This document shows positions 10,292 to 19,141 of a stretch of 48,773 nt of DNA, one piece after another. A program made the position numbers and the translations under genes. Within the stretch, counting starts at the first letter, position 1. Every line of letters begins with the position of its first letter. The stretch is taken from positions 1 through 48,773 of the forward strand of contig NZ_FQVW01000022.1 of the NCBI RefSeq assembly GCF_900129485.1, written 5' to 3'. Below the pieces are notes generated by a model. It saw only the letters and a list, made by a program, of their open reading frames with translations. It was not told the origin of the DNA and made no database searches. Source of the DNA: Ornithinibacillus halophilus. GTDB taxonomy: Bacteria > Bacillota > Bacilli > Bacillales > Amphibacillaceae.

Positions 10292-12133
10292 TTATATGGC
10301 ATCTAGCATTTGAAATTGTGATTTAACCAAATCATAGTATTCACCTTTTTGTTGCATTAGCTCTTGGTGATTTCCATTTTCTAATACTTTTCCTTGTTCA
10401 AGAACGAATATATTATCAGATTCACGAATAGTTGATAATCGATGGGCAATAATTATAGCCGTTCTTCCTTTTAATAATTTCTTTAATGCTAACTGAATTT
10501 TCACTTCTGTTTCAGTATCAATACTTGCTGTTGCTTCATCAAGAATTAGAATTCTCGGGTCAGCTAACAACGCTCTTGCAAACGACAATAACTGCCTTTC
10601 CCCAGCAGATAGAATGTTTCCTCGTTCTTCTACTTCCGTATGATAGCCATTTGCAAGCCTTTGGATAAATTCATCAGCCCCAACAACTTTTGCTGCTTCC
10701 ATTACTTCTTCATCAGTAGCACCTGGATTACCAAAACGGATATTCTCAAGTATTGTACCTGAGAAGATAAATGTGTCTTGTAATACAACGCTAATTTGTT
10801 GGCGAAGACTGTCTAATTTTACATCTCGTAAATCATGGCCATCAATTTTAACGGCTCCTTTTGTCGGATCATAAAAACGACTTATTAAGTTAGCAATTGT
10901 AGATTTACCACTTCCTGTATGCCCTACAAGCGCTATTGTTTGCCCAGCTTTTATATCTAAGGAGATTTCATGCAAGGCAATTCGTTCTTCGTCATATGAG
11001 AATTGAACGCGTTCAAACTCGATATGTCCATCCATCTCTGTTAATTCTTTCGCATCTGTTTTTTCCTCTACATTTGGTTGCTCATCTAAATATTCAAAAA
11101 TACGTTCTGATGCTGCCATTGCCATTAATAGTTGATTGTACATTTGGCCCAAGCGTGAAATTGGTTCCCAGAACATACCTAAGAAGAAAGTAAATATGAC
11201 AAAGGTACCAATTGCTATTCCACCATTTTCTTCTCCTAACAGAATTAAGTACGCACCATAAGAAATTAATATAATTGTACCTATTGCATTACAAAGTTCC
11301 ACCATTGGTCGGAACATCGCACTCTTTTTAGATGCTACTCTCCAACTTTCGAAGTTATCTGTATTTACACCATTAAAGAATTCTGTGTTTTCTTTTTCCT
11401 GAGAAAATGACTGTGTAATTCTAATTCCTTGGATGCTTTCATTTAAGTGAGAATTCATCCGTGATTGTTGGATACGAACATCTTGCCAAGAGCGACGAAT
11501 ATTCCTTCTTAGCTTCGTTGAAATATAGAACATTAATGGAATAATGACCATAATCGCTAATGCCAATTTTACATCTAATACCAGTAAAATTATGATAATA
11601 CTAGTTAACGTAATAATATCCATAATTAGATTGATGATCCCATTTGTAAATAGTTCTTGTAATGAGTTTGTATCATTCATAATACGAACTAGAATTGACC
11701 CAGCTGAACGTTGGTCAAAGAAACGATGTGATAATCGTTGTACATGTGAAAATAATTTCTGCCTTAAATCATAAATTACATTCTGCCCTAAAATGTTTAC
11801 CCATTTTATACGGAAAACATTTCCTATATAGCTAACTAGGTATAACGCTGCTATCCCAAATACCAAATAGGTTAGTAGAGTGGTATCCTCATTAGCAAGT
11901 GCAATATCAATAGCAACCTTACCAATTAAAATTGGAACAAGTAATCGTACAGCAGTAGATACCAACATCGCTAATAAAGATGCAGGCAAATAATTTTTAG
12001 AGTATGGTTTTAGGAAAACCAATAGTCTCCAAAGCTGCTTCCAGTTGAATGGTTTTTCAATTGCATGTTCAACAGTATAATGAAATCGTTTTAGGTGCCG
12101 ATCTTCTTTTATTTTTTCCTTTGTTTTAGCCAT
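10292..12133 (-). CDS. ABC exporter half-transporter with catalytic glutamate (YknV/YfiC-like)
   Basis: Fused six-helix membrane domain (about 40-340) and nucleotide-binding domain (about 370-613) of a type IV ABC exporter. Walker A is GHTGSGKST and Walker B is ILILDEATASID with the catalytic Glu. The signature is LSAGERQLL, not LSGGQ. The partner gene has the reverse pattern, so the two should form a heterodimer with one consensus and one degenerate ATP site, as in BmrCD and TM287/288. Substrate unknown; drugs, lipids or peptides are possible. It lies 12 bases after its partner. Confidence 0.88.
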   Translation of the reverse strand: MAKTKEKIKEDRHLKRFHYTVEHAIEKPFNWKQLWRLLVFLKPYSKNYLPASLLAMLVSTAVRLLVPILIGKVAIDIALANEDTTLLTYLVFGIAALYLVSYIGNVFRIKWVNILGQNVIYDLRQKLFSHVQRLSHRFFDQRSAGSILVRIMNDTNSLQELFTNGIINLIMDIITLTSIIIILLVLDVKLALAIMVIIPLMFYISTKLRRNIRRSWQDVRIQQSRMNSHLNESIQGIRITQSFSQEKENTEFFNGVNTDNFESWRVASKKSAMFRPMVELCNAIGTIILISYGAYLILLGEENGGIAIGTFVIFTFFLGMFWEPISRLGQMYNQLLMAMAASERIFEYLDEQPNVEEKTDAKELTEMDGHIEFERVQFSYDEERIALHEISLDIKAGQTIALVGHTGSGKSTIANLISRFYDPTKGAVKIDGHDLRDVKLDSLRQQISVVLQDTFIFSGTILENIRFGNPGATDEEVMEAAKVVGADEFIQRLANGYHTEVEERGNILSAGERQLLSFARALLADPRILILDEATASIDTETEVKIQLALKKLLKGRTAIIIAHRLSTIRESDNIFVLEQGKVLENGNHQELMQQKGEYYDLVKSQFQMLDAI

Positions 12134-12145
12134 TGATTTCCCTCC

Positions 12146-13894
12146 TTAATGCGCCACACTCATGATCGCTTCACGATCTTGATATTGTATGTCATAGATT
12201 CGTTGGTATGGTCCATTATTACTTAATAAGAAATCATGCTGACCACGTTCAATAATTTTTCCATCTTCTAACACTAATATTTCATCTGCATGTTTCAATG
12301 ACGAAATTCGGTGAGCAATAATAAATGTTGTTCTACCCTTCATTACTTCTTTTAATGCTTTTTGGATCTTAAATTCTGTCTCCATATCGACAGCTGAAGT
12401 TGCGTCATCTAACACTAGAATACTAGGGTTAACACAGATCGCACGAGCAATCGCAATTCGTTGCTTTTGACCTCCGGATAATCCCATTCCTCTTTCACCG
12501 AGTAACGTATCATACCCATTTGGCATATCCGTAATAAAGTCATGGGCTTGCGCTCGTTTTGCTGCATCGATGATTTGTTCATCCGTTACATCAGGGTTTC
12601 CATAAGCAATATTTTCCCTAATGGTTGTGGAGAATAAGAATGACTCCTGTAAGACAAATCCAATATGGCTTCTTAACGTCTTCAATTGATAATCTGAAAC
12701 AGGTCTTCCATCTACAAGTACTTCGCCTTCTTCTGGTTCGTAAAATCTAGTAATCAGTTGAGTAATACTAGTTTTACCAGAGCCTGTCGCTCCAATTAAC
12801 CCGATTACTTTACCAGGTGGTGCGTCGAAACTTATATTTTTAAGGGCCGTATCATCATCTTCTACATACGTTAATGAAACATTGTTGAAAGTTACATGCC
12901 CTTTAATTGGTGTACTTACTGCATTTTCCTTTTCGGTAATATGTTCTTCTTGTTCAAGTATCTCTAATAATCGTTCCCCAGAAGCCTTTGCTTGTGAGAA
13001 TTGGTTCACGACAAACCCTAAGTTCATAAGTGGTCCAAGTATATACCATACTAAGTTAAAGAATGCTACAAGTACCCCAAGTTCAATATTACCTGAGACT
13101 ACAAGATACCCTCCAAATGCAAGCAAGGCAACCACACAAATATTCCCAATAAATTCCATGAACGGCATGTATTTAGACCATATATTCGATGTGAAAAGGT
13201 AATTTTGACGATAATTATCGTTGTTTTCCGAGAATCTTCCAATCTCGAAGTCTTCTCTTGATAATGATTTTACTGTATTCATCCCACTGACATTCTCTTG
13301 AACTCTTGTATTTAATCGACCAAATGATTTACGTATTCCTCTAAAAGCCGGGTGTACACGTTTATCAAACTTAAATACAACAATTGCTAGAAACGGCATC
13401 GCAGCCATAGTAACTACAGCAAGTGGTACTGAATAATAAAACATTACGCTTAAACTAAATAAGATTAGTAATGTAATTCTTATTAATTCTGCGAAACCAA
13501 CGGAAAGGAAAAATCGAAATCCTTCAACGTCTGCTGTTAATCTGGACATGATGTCACCAGTTTTAGCATTATCATAATATTTAAATGACAATACCTGTAG
13601 TTTTTCATAAAGTCGATTTCTTACTTTATAAACGGATGTAATCCCAAATAAATCCCCTAAATACTGGTGAAAATAGGTTGATACACCTTTTACAATCATT
13701 AGTAGTAAAAATCCAATTGAAATATAAGGGATTAAATCATATTGGTCCCCCAAAACAACTTCATCAATTGTTAATTGTAAAATAATTGGATACACAACCG
13801 TTATCGCCGTTACAAATAGTAAGAAAAACAAAGATGTAAAGAAGTATTTCCTATAAGGCCAATAAAATTTCTTTAATTTTTTAAATGTATCCAT
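12146..13894 (-). CDS. ABC exporter half-transporter with degenerate Walker B (YknU/YfiB-like)
   Basis: Partner of the following half-transporter. Membrane domain about 15-310, nucleotide-binding domain about 335-582. Walker A GATGSGKTS and a canonical LSGGQKQR signature are present, but Walker B reads ILVLDDATSAVD: the catalytic Glu is replaced by Asp. The H-loop (AHR) is kept. This gene therefore supplies the intact signature to the active site and the inactive Walker B to the degenerate site. Strong ribosome site GAGGAGGGG. First gene of a two-gene operon; export substrate unknown. Confidence 0.88.
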   Translation of the reverse strand: MDTFKKLKKFYWPYRKYFFTSLFFLLFVTAITVVYPIILQLTIDEVVLGDQYDLIPYISIGFLLLMIVKGVSTYFHQYLGDLFGITSVYKVRNRLYEKLQVLSFKYYDNAKTGDIMSRLTADVEGFRFFLSVGFAELIRITLLILFSLSVMFYYSVPLAVVTMAAMPFLAIVVFKFDKRVHPAFRGIRKSFGRLNTRVQENVSGMNTVKSLSREDFEIGRFSENNDNYRQNYLFTSNIWSKYMPFMEFIGNICVVALLAFGGYLVVSGNIELGVLVAFFNLVWYILGPLMNLGFVVNQFSQAKASGERLLEILEQEEHITEKENAVSTPIKGHVTFNNVSLTYVEDDDTALKNISFDAPPGKVIGLIGATGSGKTSITQLITRFYEPEEGEVLVDGRPVSDYQLKTLRSHIGFVLQESFLFSTTIRENIAYGNPDVTDEQIIDAAKRAQAHDFITDMPNGYDTLLGERGMGLSGGQKQRIAIARAICVNPSILVLDDATSAVDMETEFKIQKALKEVMKGRTTFIIAHRISSLKHADEILVLEDGKIIERGQHDFLLSNNGPYQRIYDIQYQDREAIMSVAH

Positions 13895-14043
13895 TTAATT
13901 TCCCCTCCTCTAAGAAGTTTTTTTTATTACGTAATTACTAATATAACGGTTTCCGAAATAAATTGCTACACTTTTTACTTAAATTTTTAAAAATTATATT
14001 TAATCTAAATGGAATTATTAGTAAATCAATAATTTCTACACAA

Positions 14044-14076
14044 AAAAAGCGTCGCCACTTAAGTACGACACTTTTT
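14044..14076. terminator. Terminator after ykuV
   Basis: Inverted repeat AAAAAGCGTCG and CGACACTTTTT with one mismatch. It lies between the ykuV stop and the ABC operon start, and its A/T flanks allow use from either side. Confidence 0.75.
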
Positions 14077-14093
14077 CAGTATTGAAATATGTT

Positions 14094-14546
14094 TTATTTA
14101 ACGGGTTTCCCCAACACCCTATTGACACGTTTACGAAGCATTTTCATGCCTCCACCACCCGCTTGGAAATGACGCAGCTTTCCTGTTCCGTCAAAGACAT
14201 AATACGCTGGAACATATTTATTATCAAATGCATCTGTTAGTTTATGTTGGTTATCAACGAAGATCGGTTGTGTAATATCATGTTCTGCTGCTACTTCTTT
14301 AACTTGATCTAAGTCTGTATCTTTTTCAGAACGTGGCATATGAACGGCAATTACATTTAATTCATCTTTATACTCATCACGGAATTCATTTACGTTAGGC
14401 ATTGCCTCTTTGCATAGCCCACAGCTAACAGACCAAAAATGAATTAATGTTGGTTTTTCCCCTAATAATTCATCTTTTGTTATTGGATTACTATTGTACC
14501 AAGTTGTAGCTCCCTCTAGCTCGGGCATCTGATCTCTTAACTTCAT
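14094..14546 (-). CDS. ykuV: Thiol-disulfide oxidoreductase YkuV
   Basis: Cytosolic thioredoxin-fold protein of 150 residues with active site CGLC (C42 and C45) in FWSVSCGLCKEAMP, and the cis-Pro region VPAYYVF. The whole length resembles B. subtilis YkuV, whose motif is CHLC; no signal peptide is present, unlike ResA/TlpA. It probably reduces or oxidises protein thiols; partners are unknown. Strong Shine-Dalgarno AGGAGGTAAC. Downstream of ykuU but separated by a terminator-like hairpin, with a possible promoter of its own. Confidence 0.9.
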   Translation of the reverse strand: MKLRDQMPELEGATTWYNSNPITKDELLGEKPTLIHFWSVSCGLCKEAMPNVNEFRDEYKDELNVIAVHMPRSEKDTDLDQVKEVAAEHDITQPIFVDNQHKLTDAFDNKYVPAYYVFDGTGKLRHFQAGGGGMKMLRKRVNRVLGKPVK

Positions 14547-14571
14547 TTCGTTACCTCCTATAGTTGTATCA

Positions 14572-14612
14572 AAAAGAGCTGACTCACTTAAAATGCCTTA
14601 TCAGAGTCAGCT
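14572..14612 (-). terminator. Terminator/attenuator between ykuU and ykuV
   Basis: Perfect 9-bp stem AGCTGACTC (14577-14585) and GAGTCAGCT (14604-14612); the plus-strand AAAAAG next to it gives a U-run on the minus strand. It should end most ykuU transcripts. Confidence 0.8.
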
Positions 14613-14617
14613 ATAAT

Positions 14618-14647
14618 ATACTATTCAACTTATCGATAAGTTGTCGA
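14618..14647 (-). promoter_or_regulatory. Candidate ykuV promoter overlapped by an 18-bp palindrome
   Basis: A perfect palindrome, CAACTTATCGATAAGTTG, lies at 14626-14643. On the minus strand it fills the spacer between a possible -35 TCGACA (14642-14647) and a possible -10 TAGTAT (14618-14623), 18 bases apart. That is the layout of a repressor operator. The -10 is poor, and transcription from here would begin at the ykuU terminator hairpin, so the promoter is tentative; the palindrome is certain. Confidence 0.4.
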
Positions 14648-14650
14648 TGC

Positions 14651-15193
14651 TTATAACGTTTCTTGACCCGGCTTCCAGTTCGCAGGACAAAGCCCACCAG
14701 TTTGCAATGCTTGTAGGACACGTAATGTTTCGTCAACATCTCGGCCAATATTATTATGAAAAACAGTTTGATATTGTAGTTCACCTTCTGGGTTGATGAT
14801 AAACAAACCTCGAAGCGCTACACCTTCATCTTCAATAAGCACACCATAATCTTTTGCAACAGAATGATTTGTATCTGCAGCTAATGGATATGCTAATTCG
14901 CCTAATCCGTTGTCATCACGTGACGTATTAATCCATGCTAAATGAGTATGTATCGTATCAGTTGATACCCCAACTACCTCGGCATCTAGATCTTCAAATT
15001 CATCATATCGATCGGACATTGCTGTGATTTCAGTTGGACATACAAATGTAAAGTCCATTGGATAAAAGAATAGGACTGTCCACTTATCTTCTTTCATAAT
15101 CTCTTCTAAACTAATTTTACCGAATTCCTTATCAGGCATAACAGCATCCATTTCAAATCGTGGTGCTTGTTTACCTACCATTCTTTCTGCCAT
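14651..15193 (-). CDS. ykuU: 2-Cys peroxiredoxin YkuU
   Basis: Thiol peroxidase of the AhpC/Prx1 type, 180 residues. The peroxidatic Cys is C52 in DFTFVCPTE and the resolving Cys is C169 in GLCPANW near the C-terminus. The start at 15193 follows GGAGGG by 7 bases; a further in-frame ATG at 15208 overlaps that ribosome site and is unlikely. A good sigma-A promoter lies upstream. YkuV next door is a plausible, unproven reductant. Confidence 0.93.
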   Translation of the reverse strand: MAERMVGKQAPRFEMDAVMPDKEFGKISLEEIMKEDKWTVLFFYPMDFTFVCPTEITAMSDRYDEFEDLDAEVVGVSTDTIHTHLAWINTSRDDNGLGELAYPLAADTNHSVAKDYGVLIEDEGVALRGLFIINPEGELQYQTVFHNNIGRDVDETLRVLQALQTGGLCPANWKPGQETL

Positions 15194-15235
15194 ATGTAAT
15201 CCCTCCAATTAAGATATTTATCCGCCCCATCTATA

Positions 15236-15265
15236 ATTATATGGAGCTATTTTTTTCAAAGTCAA
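15236..15265 (-). promoter_or_regulatory. Sigma-A promoter of ykuU
   Basis: On the minus strand: -35 TTGACT (plus 15260-15265), an 18-base spacer, -10 TATAAT (plus 15236-15241). About 35 bases separate it from the ykuU ribosome site. No convincing PerR or Fur box overlaps it. Confidence 0.8.
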
Positions 15266-15437
15266 TGCAGTTTTGACTACCTTACTAACGATTCAATTTA
15301 TTGTCACAAGAAAGATACATTATTTTCACAATTAGTAGTATAGCCAGTCCCTGAATTATATAAACATCTATTTGAAAGGAAATAGCAATCGTATAAGAAT
15401 TGTGATTAATGATTGTTACTAGATTATAAAATTGGGC

Positions 15438-16080
15438 TAAGGGGCATTGAAGGGCTCTATCGATTACCGTAGCTTTGGTTTGAGTTGAGCTTCCGGCATC
15501 GAGAACCTTCCTCGGTTACCGTAGCAGCGGATTGAGTTGGGCTTCCGGCATCGAGAACCTTCTTCGGTTACCGTAGCAGCGGATTGAGTTGGGCTTCCGG
15601 CATCGAGAACCTTCTTCGGTTACCGTAGCTTTGAGTTGGAGTGAGCTTCCGGCATCGAGAACCTTCTTCGGTTACCGTTGCCTTGGATTGGAGTGAGTTT
15701 CCGGCATCGAGAACCTTCCTCGGTTACCGTAGCTTTGGATTGGAGTGAGTTTCCGGCATCGAGAACCTTCCTCGGTTACCGTAGCTTTGAATTGGAGTGA
15801 GCTTCCGGCATCGAGAACCTCCCTCGGTTACCGTAGCAGCGGATTGGATGGAGCTTCCGGCATCGAGAACCTCCCTCGGTTACCGTAGCTTTGGTCTGGA
15901 GTGAGTTTCCGGCATCGAGAACCTTCCTCGGTTACCGTAGAGCTGGATTGAGTTGGGCTTCCGGCATCGAGAACCTCCTTCGGTTACCGTAGCCTTGGAT
16001 TGGAGTGAGCTTCCGGCATCGAGAACCTTCCTCGGTTACCATAGCTATGGATTCTCTTAGGCTTCCGGCATCGAGAACGA
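15438..16080. repeat. Tandem array, exact 52-bp period, about 11 full units
   Basis: Units start at 15490 and every 52 bases to 16062 (11 complete, then a partial 12th that diverges after 18 bases; a decayed partial unit precedes 15490). Each unit has a nearly constant 34-base core, CTTCCGGCATCGAGAACC then TTCCTCGGTTACCGTAG, and a variable 17-18-base remainder of two main types (CAGCGGATTGAGTTGGG or CTTTGGATTGGAGTGAG). The first unit has 30 G+C in 52, far above its surroundings. The period is not a multiple of 3 and stop codons recur in every frame, so it is not protein-coding. The core can fold as CGAG/CTCG with outer CGG/CCG. Confidence 0.97.
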
Positions 16081-16134
16081 CTTTCCTTTAACCAGAGTCC
16101 CTATAATTCTATAAAAAGCCAAACACTGCCATAA

Positions 16135-16176
16135 TAAAAAAGCTACCTCACCTTAGCTATTACTATGGAGGTAGCT
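16135..16176 (-). terminator. Terminator after ykuS
   Basis: Inverted repeat AGCTACCTC (16141-16149) and GAGGTAGCT (16168-16176) with an A-run on the plus strand before it, giving a U-run for the minus-strand dapH-dapL-ykuS transcript. Confidence 0.85.
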
Positions 16177-16187
16177 TTATTTAACGA

Positions 16188-16430
16188 TTAGCTCAACTTA
16201 TTATTAACCATTTGACAAACGTCTTCAGCGTTTTGTCCACCGGCATTAATGACAGGACCAGCCATACTTGCATTGGCAATACCCATTACGTCTTTATCCT
16301 GACCAGAAATCACACAACAATCACATTGTGCAGTATCTGCTTCTGAACGTAAATCTACAACTTCATGTCCCATTTCCATTAATGCATCTTTTACATCAGA
16401 AAGTGTACCTTCCACACCGATACGTGCCAT
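16188..16430 (-). CDS. ykuS: YkuS, UPF0180 family protein
   Basis: Small protein of 80 residues of unknown function, conserved beside dapL in Bacillaceae. Recognisable features are MARIGVEGTLSDVKDAL at the N-terminus and a cysteine cluster CDCC at about residues 35-38, which could bind metal or be redox active (inference). No membrane segment. Good ribosome site GAGGAGTGA. It is 70 bases after dapL, probably co-transcribed, and ends at a terminator. Confidence 0.88.
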   Translation of the reverse strand: MARIGVEGTLSDVKDALMEMGHEVVDLRSEADTAQCDCCVISGQDKDVMGIANASMAGPVINAGGQNAEDVCQMVNNKLS

Positions 16431-16500
16431 TTACTTCACTCCTCTAAGTAAGTATGTAAATTTCTTACTTAGTTTGAGCGTTATAGAAGTAAATATTCAT

Positions 16501-17625
16501 TTATTTTTTCGAAAGATATTTTAACGTGTTTACTACGGCCTTTACTCCTACTTCTAATGCTTCTTCTTTTGGATTTAATTTAGAACTATGTAATCCAAAT
16601 GGAGAATCCACTCCAAGCCAAAACATGAATCCGGGAATTTCTTTCAACATATAACCGAAGTCTTCTCCAGTCATTGCTTTTTGTGCTTCCACATAGGATA
16701 TACCTGTTTGATCAATGCTTTCTTTAAAATATTCTACATATTTTTTATCGTTATAAACTTGATAATAATTTGCGCCATAATCCACATCGATCTTACAGTC
16801 ATAGCTTATTTCAAAACCACGCATTAAAGCTTCTAATCGTTCTTTTACAACATCAATAGTTTCAGGCTTTAAGGACCGAATGGTTCCTTCAAGGCGAGCT
16901 TGTTCTGCAATAGCATTTTGAACATAGCCACTTTCCATTTTACCTATAGTTACTACTGCACTATCTAATGGATCGATATTTCTTGATACGATTTGTTGAA
17001 GTTGAACGATAAAATTGCTCGCTGCAACTGTCATATCTTTTGTTAAATGCGGGAACGCAGCGTGTCCACCTTTGCCTTCAAAATCGATAAATAGCTCACT
17101 AGTATTTGCAAATAATAACCCTTCTTTTGTAGAAACGGTTCCAACAGGTAGTTCTGGAGCAATATGTAGAGCAAATATACAATCCGGTTTCCGTCTAGTA
17201 AATTCAGTAGATTGAATCATAGGTAATGCTCCACCAGGACCTTCCTCTGCAGGTTGGAAAATGAAAACAACATGATCATCAATAGGGTTATTAATAATAG
17301 ATTGTAACGCTCCTAATGCAATCGTCATATGAAAATCATGTCCGCACGCATGCATTCTTCCTTCGGTTCGTGAAACAAACTCTAATTCAGTTTCTTCCAT
17401 AATAGGAAGTCCATCAATATCAGCTCGATACCCAATTGTTTTTGACGGATTCTTACCAGAAACTTTTACAAGAATACCAGTCTTCCATGTTTCAATCTCA
17501 ACACGTTCATTAGCGAATTCTTTAATTTTATTTAGCAAGTAATGCTGTGTTTCGTTCTCTTGGAACCCTAACTCTGGTATTTGGTGTAAATCACGTCTTA
17601 TCGTTCTTAAAGTCGTTAAGTCCAT
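16501..17625 (-). CDS. dapL: N-acetyldiaminopimelate deacetylase
   Basis: M20-family metallohydrolase that removes acetyl from N-acetyl-LL-diaminopimelate in the lysine/diaminopimelate pathway, feeding cell-wall and lysine synthesis. The 374-residue protein has [19 protein letters not shown] and [10 protein letters not shown] blocks with the metal ligands, and a dimerisation domain in the middle. It begins 12 bases after dapH. M20 enzymes vary in substrate, but pairing with dapH makes this assignment firm. Some annotations use dapL for a different aminotransferase; this is the B. subtilis ykuR type. Confidence 0.93.
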   Translation of the reverse strand: MDLTTLRTIRRDLHQIPELGFQENETQHYLLNKIKEFANERVEIETWKTGILVKVSGKNPSKTIGYRADIDGLPIMEETELEFVSRTEGRMHACGHDFHMTIALGALQSIINNPIDDHVVFIFQPAEEGPGGALPMIQSTEFTRRKPDCIFALHIAPELPVGTVSTKEGLLFANTSELFIDFEGKGGHAAFPHLTKDMTVAASNFIVQLQQIVSRNIDPLDSAVVTIGKMESGYVQNAIAEQARLEGTIRSLKPETIDVVKERLEALMRGFEISYDCKIDVDYGANYYQVYNDKKYVEYFKESIDQTGISYVEAQKAMTGEDFGYMLKEIPGFMFWLGVDSPFGLHSSKLNPKEEALEVGVKAVVNTLKYLSKK

Positions 17626-17637
17626 GTATATCGCCTA

Positions 17638-18357
17638 CTAATTATCTAATTTGCGTAACTCATGTTTAATCTCTGTTTTGGATTTCGTATTTTCATCAAT
17701 CTCTTTTAATACTTTTGCAGGTGTGCCTGCTACTAGAGTATTAGGCGCAACATCTTTTGTTACAATTGCACCCGCTGCTACGATAGCACCTTTCCCAATC
17801 GTAACTCCTTCTAATACTACAACATTTGCACCAATTACAACATCATCCTCAACCACAACAGGTTTTGCTGATGGTGGTTCAATAACCCCAGCTAAAACAG
17901 TACCTGCACCAATATGACAGTTCTTTCCTACCGTAGCGCGACCTCCGAGTACAGCATTCATATCAATCATTGTTCCTTCTCCAACTACTGCCCCTATATT
18001 AATCATTGCTCCCATCATAATTACAACGCCATCACCTATTTCAACTTGATCACGAATTACAGCACCTGGTTCAATACGGGCATTAATATTCTTCAGATCA
18101 AGTAAAGGTATAGCCGAATTTCTACGATCATTTTCTACAACATAATCAGCGATCACTTCTTTATGGTTATCCAATAGTGAGGAAATCTCTTTCCATTCTC
18201 CAAATAAGACACCACTTTGTTGCTCAACAAAAGCTTGAATAGAATCACCATAATTTATAGAATCCAGTTTCTCACCCTTCACATATACTTTAACAGGGGT
18301 GCTCTTTTTACTATTTGAAATAAAGCTAATAATTTCATTTGCATCCATCATTTTCAT
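17638..18357 (-). CDS. dapH: Tetrahydrodipicolinate N-acetyltransferase
   Basis: Acetylates tetrahydrodipicolinate from acetyl-CoA, the acetyl branch of diaminopimelate synthesis. An N-terminal domain (about 1-85) precedes a left-handed beta-helix of hexapeptide repeats (about 90-205: [20 protein letters not shown] and so on) typical of this acyltransferase family. Length 239 is near the usual 236. The opening [13 protein letters not shown] matches B. subtilis DapH; the ATG is 10 bases after AGGAGG. First gene of dapH-dapL-ykuS. Its substrate is also the precursor of spore dipicolinic acid. Confidence 0.95.
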   Translation of the reverse strand: MKMMDANEIISFISNSKKSTPVKVYVKGEKLDSINYGDSIQAFVEQQSGVLFGEWKEISSLLDNHKEVIADYVVENDRRNSAIPLLDLKNINARIEPGAVIRDQVEIGDGVVIMMGAMINIGAVVGEGTMIDMNAVLGGRATVGKNCHIGAGTVLAGVIEPPSAKPVVVEDDVVIGANVVVLEGVTIGKGAIVAAGAIVTKDVAPNTLVAGTPAKVLKEIDENTKSKTEIKHELRKLDN

Positions 18358-18470
18358 ATTCGGATAGCCTCCTTATGTAGTATTCTTTATTACTTTATCA
18401 GAGCACAAAAATAGTGGCAACAAATATTACCTAAAAAGTCGGAAGGTTATCTCATTTCTTTGCAAATACA

Positions 18471-18503
18471 AAAAATCACCCTTTACATAAAGGATGATTT
18501 TTT
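18471..18503 (-). terminator. Terminator after darB
   Basis: Stem AAAAATCACCCTTT and AAAGGATGATTTTT with one mismatch and a 4-base loop. Confidence 0.85.
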
Positions 18504-18511
18504 ATCGATTA

Positions 18512-18958
18512 TTAATTTGTATTATTTGTATAAAAATTTTTTCGAACTTGCTTTAAAATAGCACGTCTAGTTAATATTCCATCAAAATAGCCATCAGAGT
18601 CAGTCACACATATGAATGGATAATTTATTAATGCATGTAATCCATCTAATAATGAAGCTTCTTTTGATAAGCATGGTATATCGGTGTTCACAATTTCATG
18701 TACTCGCATATCGGATAATTTTTCGAATTCAAACCGCTCAAGACCTAATATTTGGTTTAATATAATTGTTTTGCCTAATGTACCAACTAATTTATAAGAT
18801 GCATCTAATACAGGTACAGCAGAATATCCTGACTTCACAAGAACTAACAGCGCATGTTCTAAAGGATTGTTTACTTGGACGTGAGCTACTTTTTCAGATG
18901 GTATCATTAACTCACCCACTGTAATCGCTGTCAATTTTTCATCTTGAATAACACTCAT
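18512..18958 (-). CDS. darB: CBS-domain c-di-AMP receptor DarB/CbpB (YkuL)
   Basis: A 148-residue protein made of two CBS motifs (about 14-72 and 80-138). It resembles B. subtilis YkuL (DarB/CbpB), which binds c-di-AMP and, when free of it, stimulates the (p)ppGpp synthetase Rel and pyruvate carboxylase. Cytosolic, no other domain. Ribosome site AAAAGGAGC is 6 bases before ATG. It is transcribed separately from dapH, with a leader of about 145 bases if the promoter at 19112-19141 is used. Confidence 0.87.
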   Translation of the reverse strand: MSVIQDEKLTAITVGELMIPSEKVAHVQVNNPLEHALLVLVKSGYSAVPVLDASYKLVGTLGKTIILNQILGLERFEFEKLSDMRVHEIVNTDIPCLSKEASLLDGLHALINYPFICVTDSDGYFDGILTRRAILKQVRKNFYTNNTN

Positions 18959-18996
18959 TTCAATCGCTCCTTTTAAAACTGAAACTTTAAACGATC

Positions 18997-19016
18997 GGAG
19001 GGGATTAATTTCCTCC
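18997..19016 (-). promoter_or_regulatory. Leader hairpin of darB with Shine-Dalgarno-like and anti-Shine-Dalgarno arms
   Basis: In the darB leader, GGAGG and CCTCC pair around a 10-base loop about 40 bases upstream of the start. On the mRNA the 5' arm reads AAAAGGAGG without a start codon after it, and the 3' arm CCCCUCC could instead pair with the true ribosome site AAAAGGAGC (18966-18975). This is structure seen in the sequence; regulation is an inference. Confidence 0.35.
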
Positions 19017-19111
19017 TTTTGTTACCGCTCCCTAAAAAATAAACAGACTACAATAAAGTGCGGTTTGCTTGGTAATTACAACCCTTCCTCAAAAAGGAGT
19101 TTTTGTATCTA

Positions 19112-19141
19112 ATTATAGTGTAGCATAGTTCAAGCTGTAGA
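19112..19141 (-). promoter_or_regulatory. Candidate darB promoter
   Basis: On the minus strand, TCTACA (plus 19136-19141), an 18-base spacer and a perfect -10 TATAAT (plus 19112-19117). The remaining gap to ykuE (19142-19426) shows no gene; it has an A+T-rich near-palindrome around 19147-19168 and CACCATTTTGGTG at 19294-19306. Confidence 0.5.

Noticed and set aside
15236-15265. PerR box at the ykuU promoter
   Set aside because: Only one half-site of the 7-1-7 consensus (around TATAAT) can be matched; the other half fails at most positions.
15438-16080. CRISPR array
   Set aside because: The period and constant core recall CRISPR, but the variable parts are only two related types, not unique spacers, and no cas gene is near.
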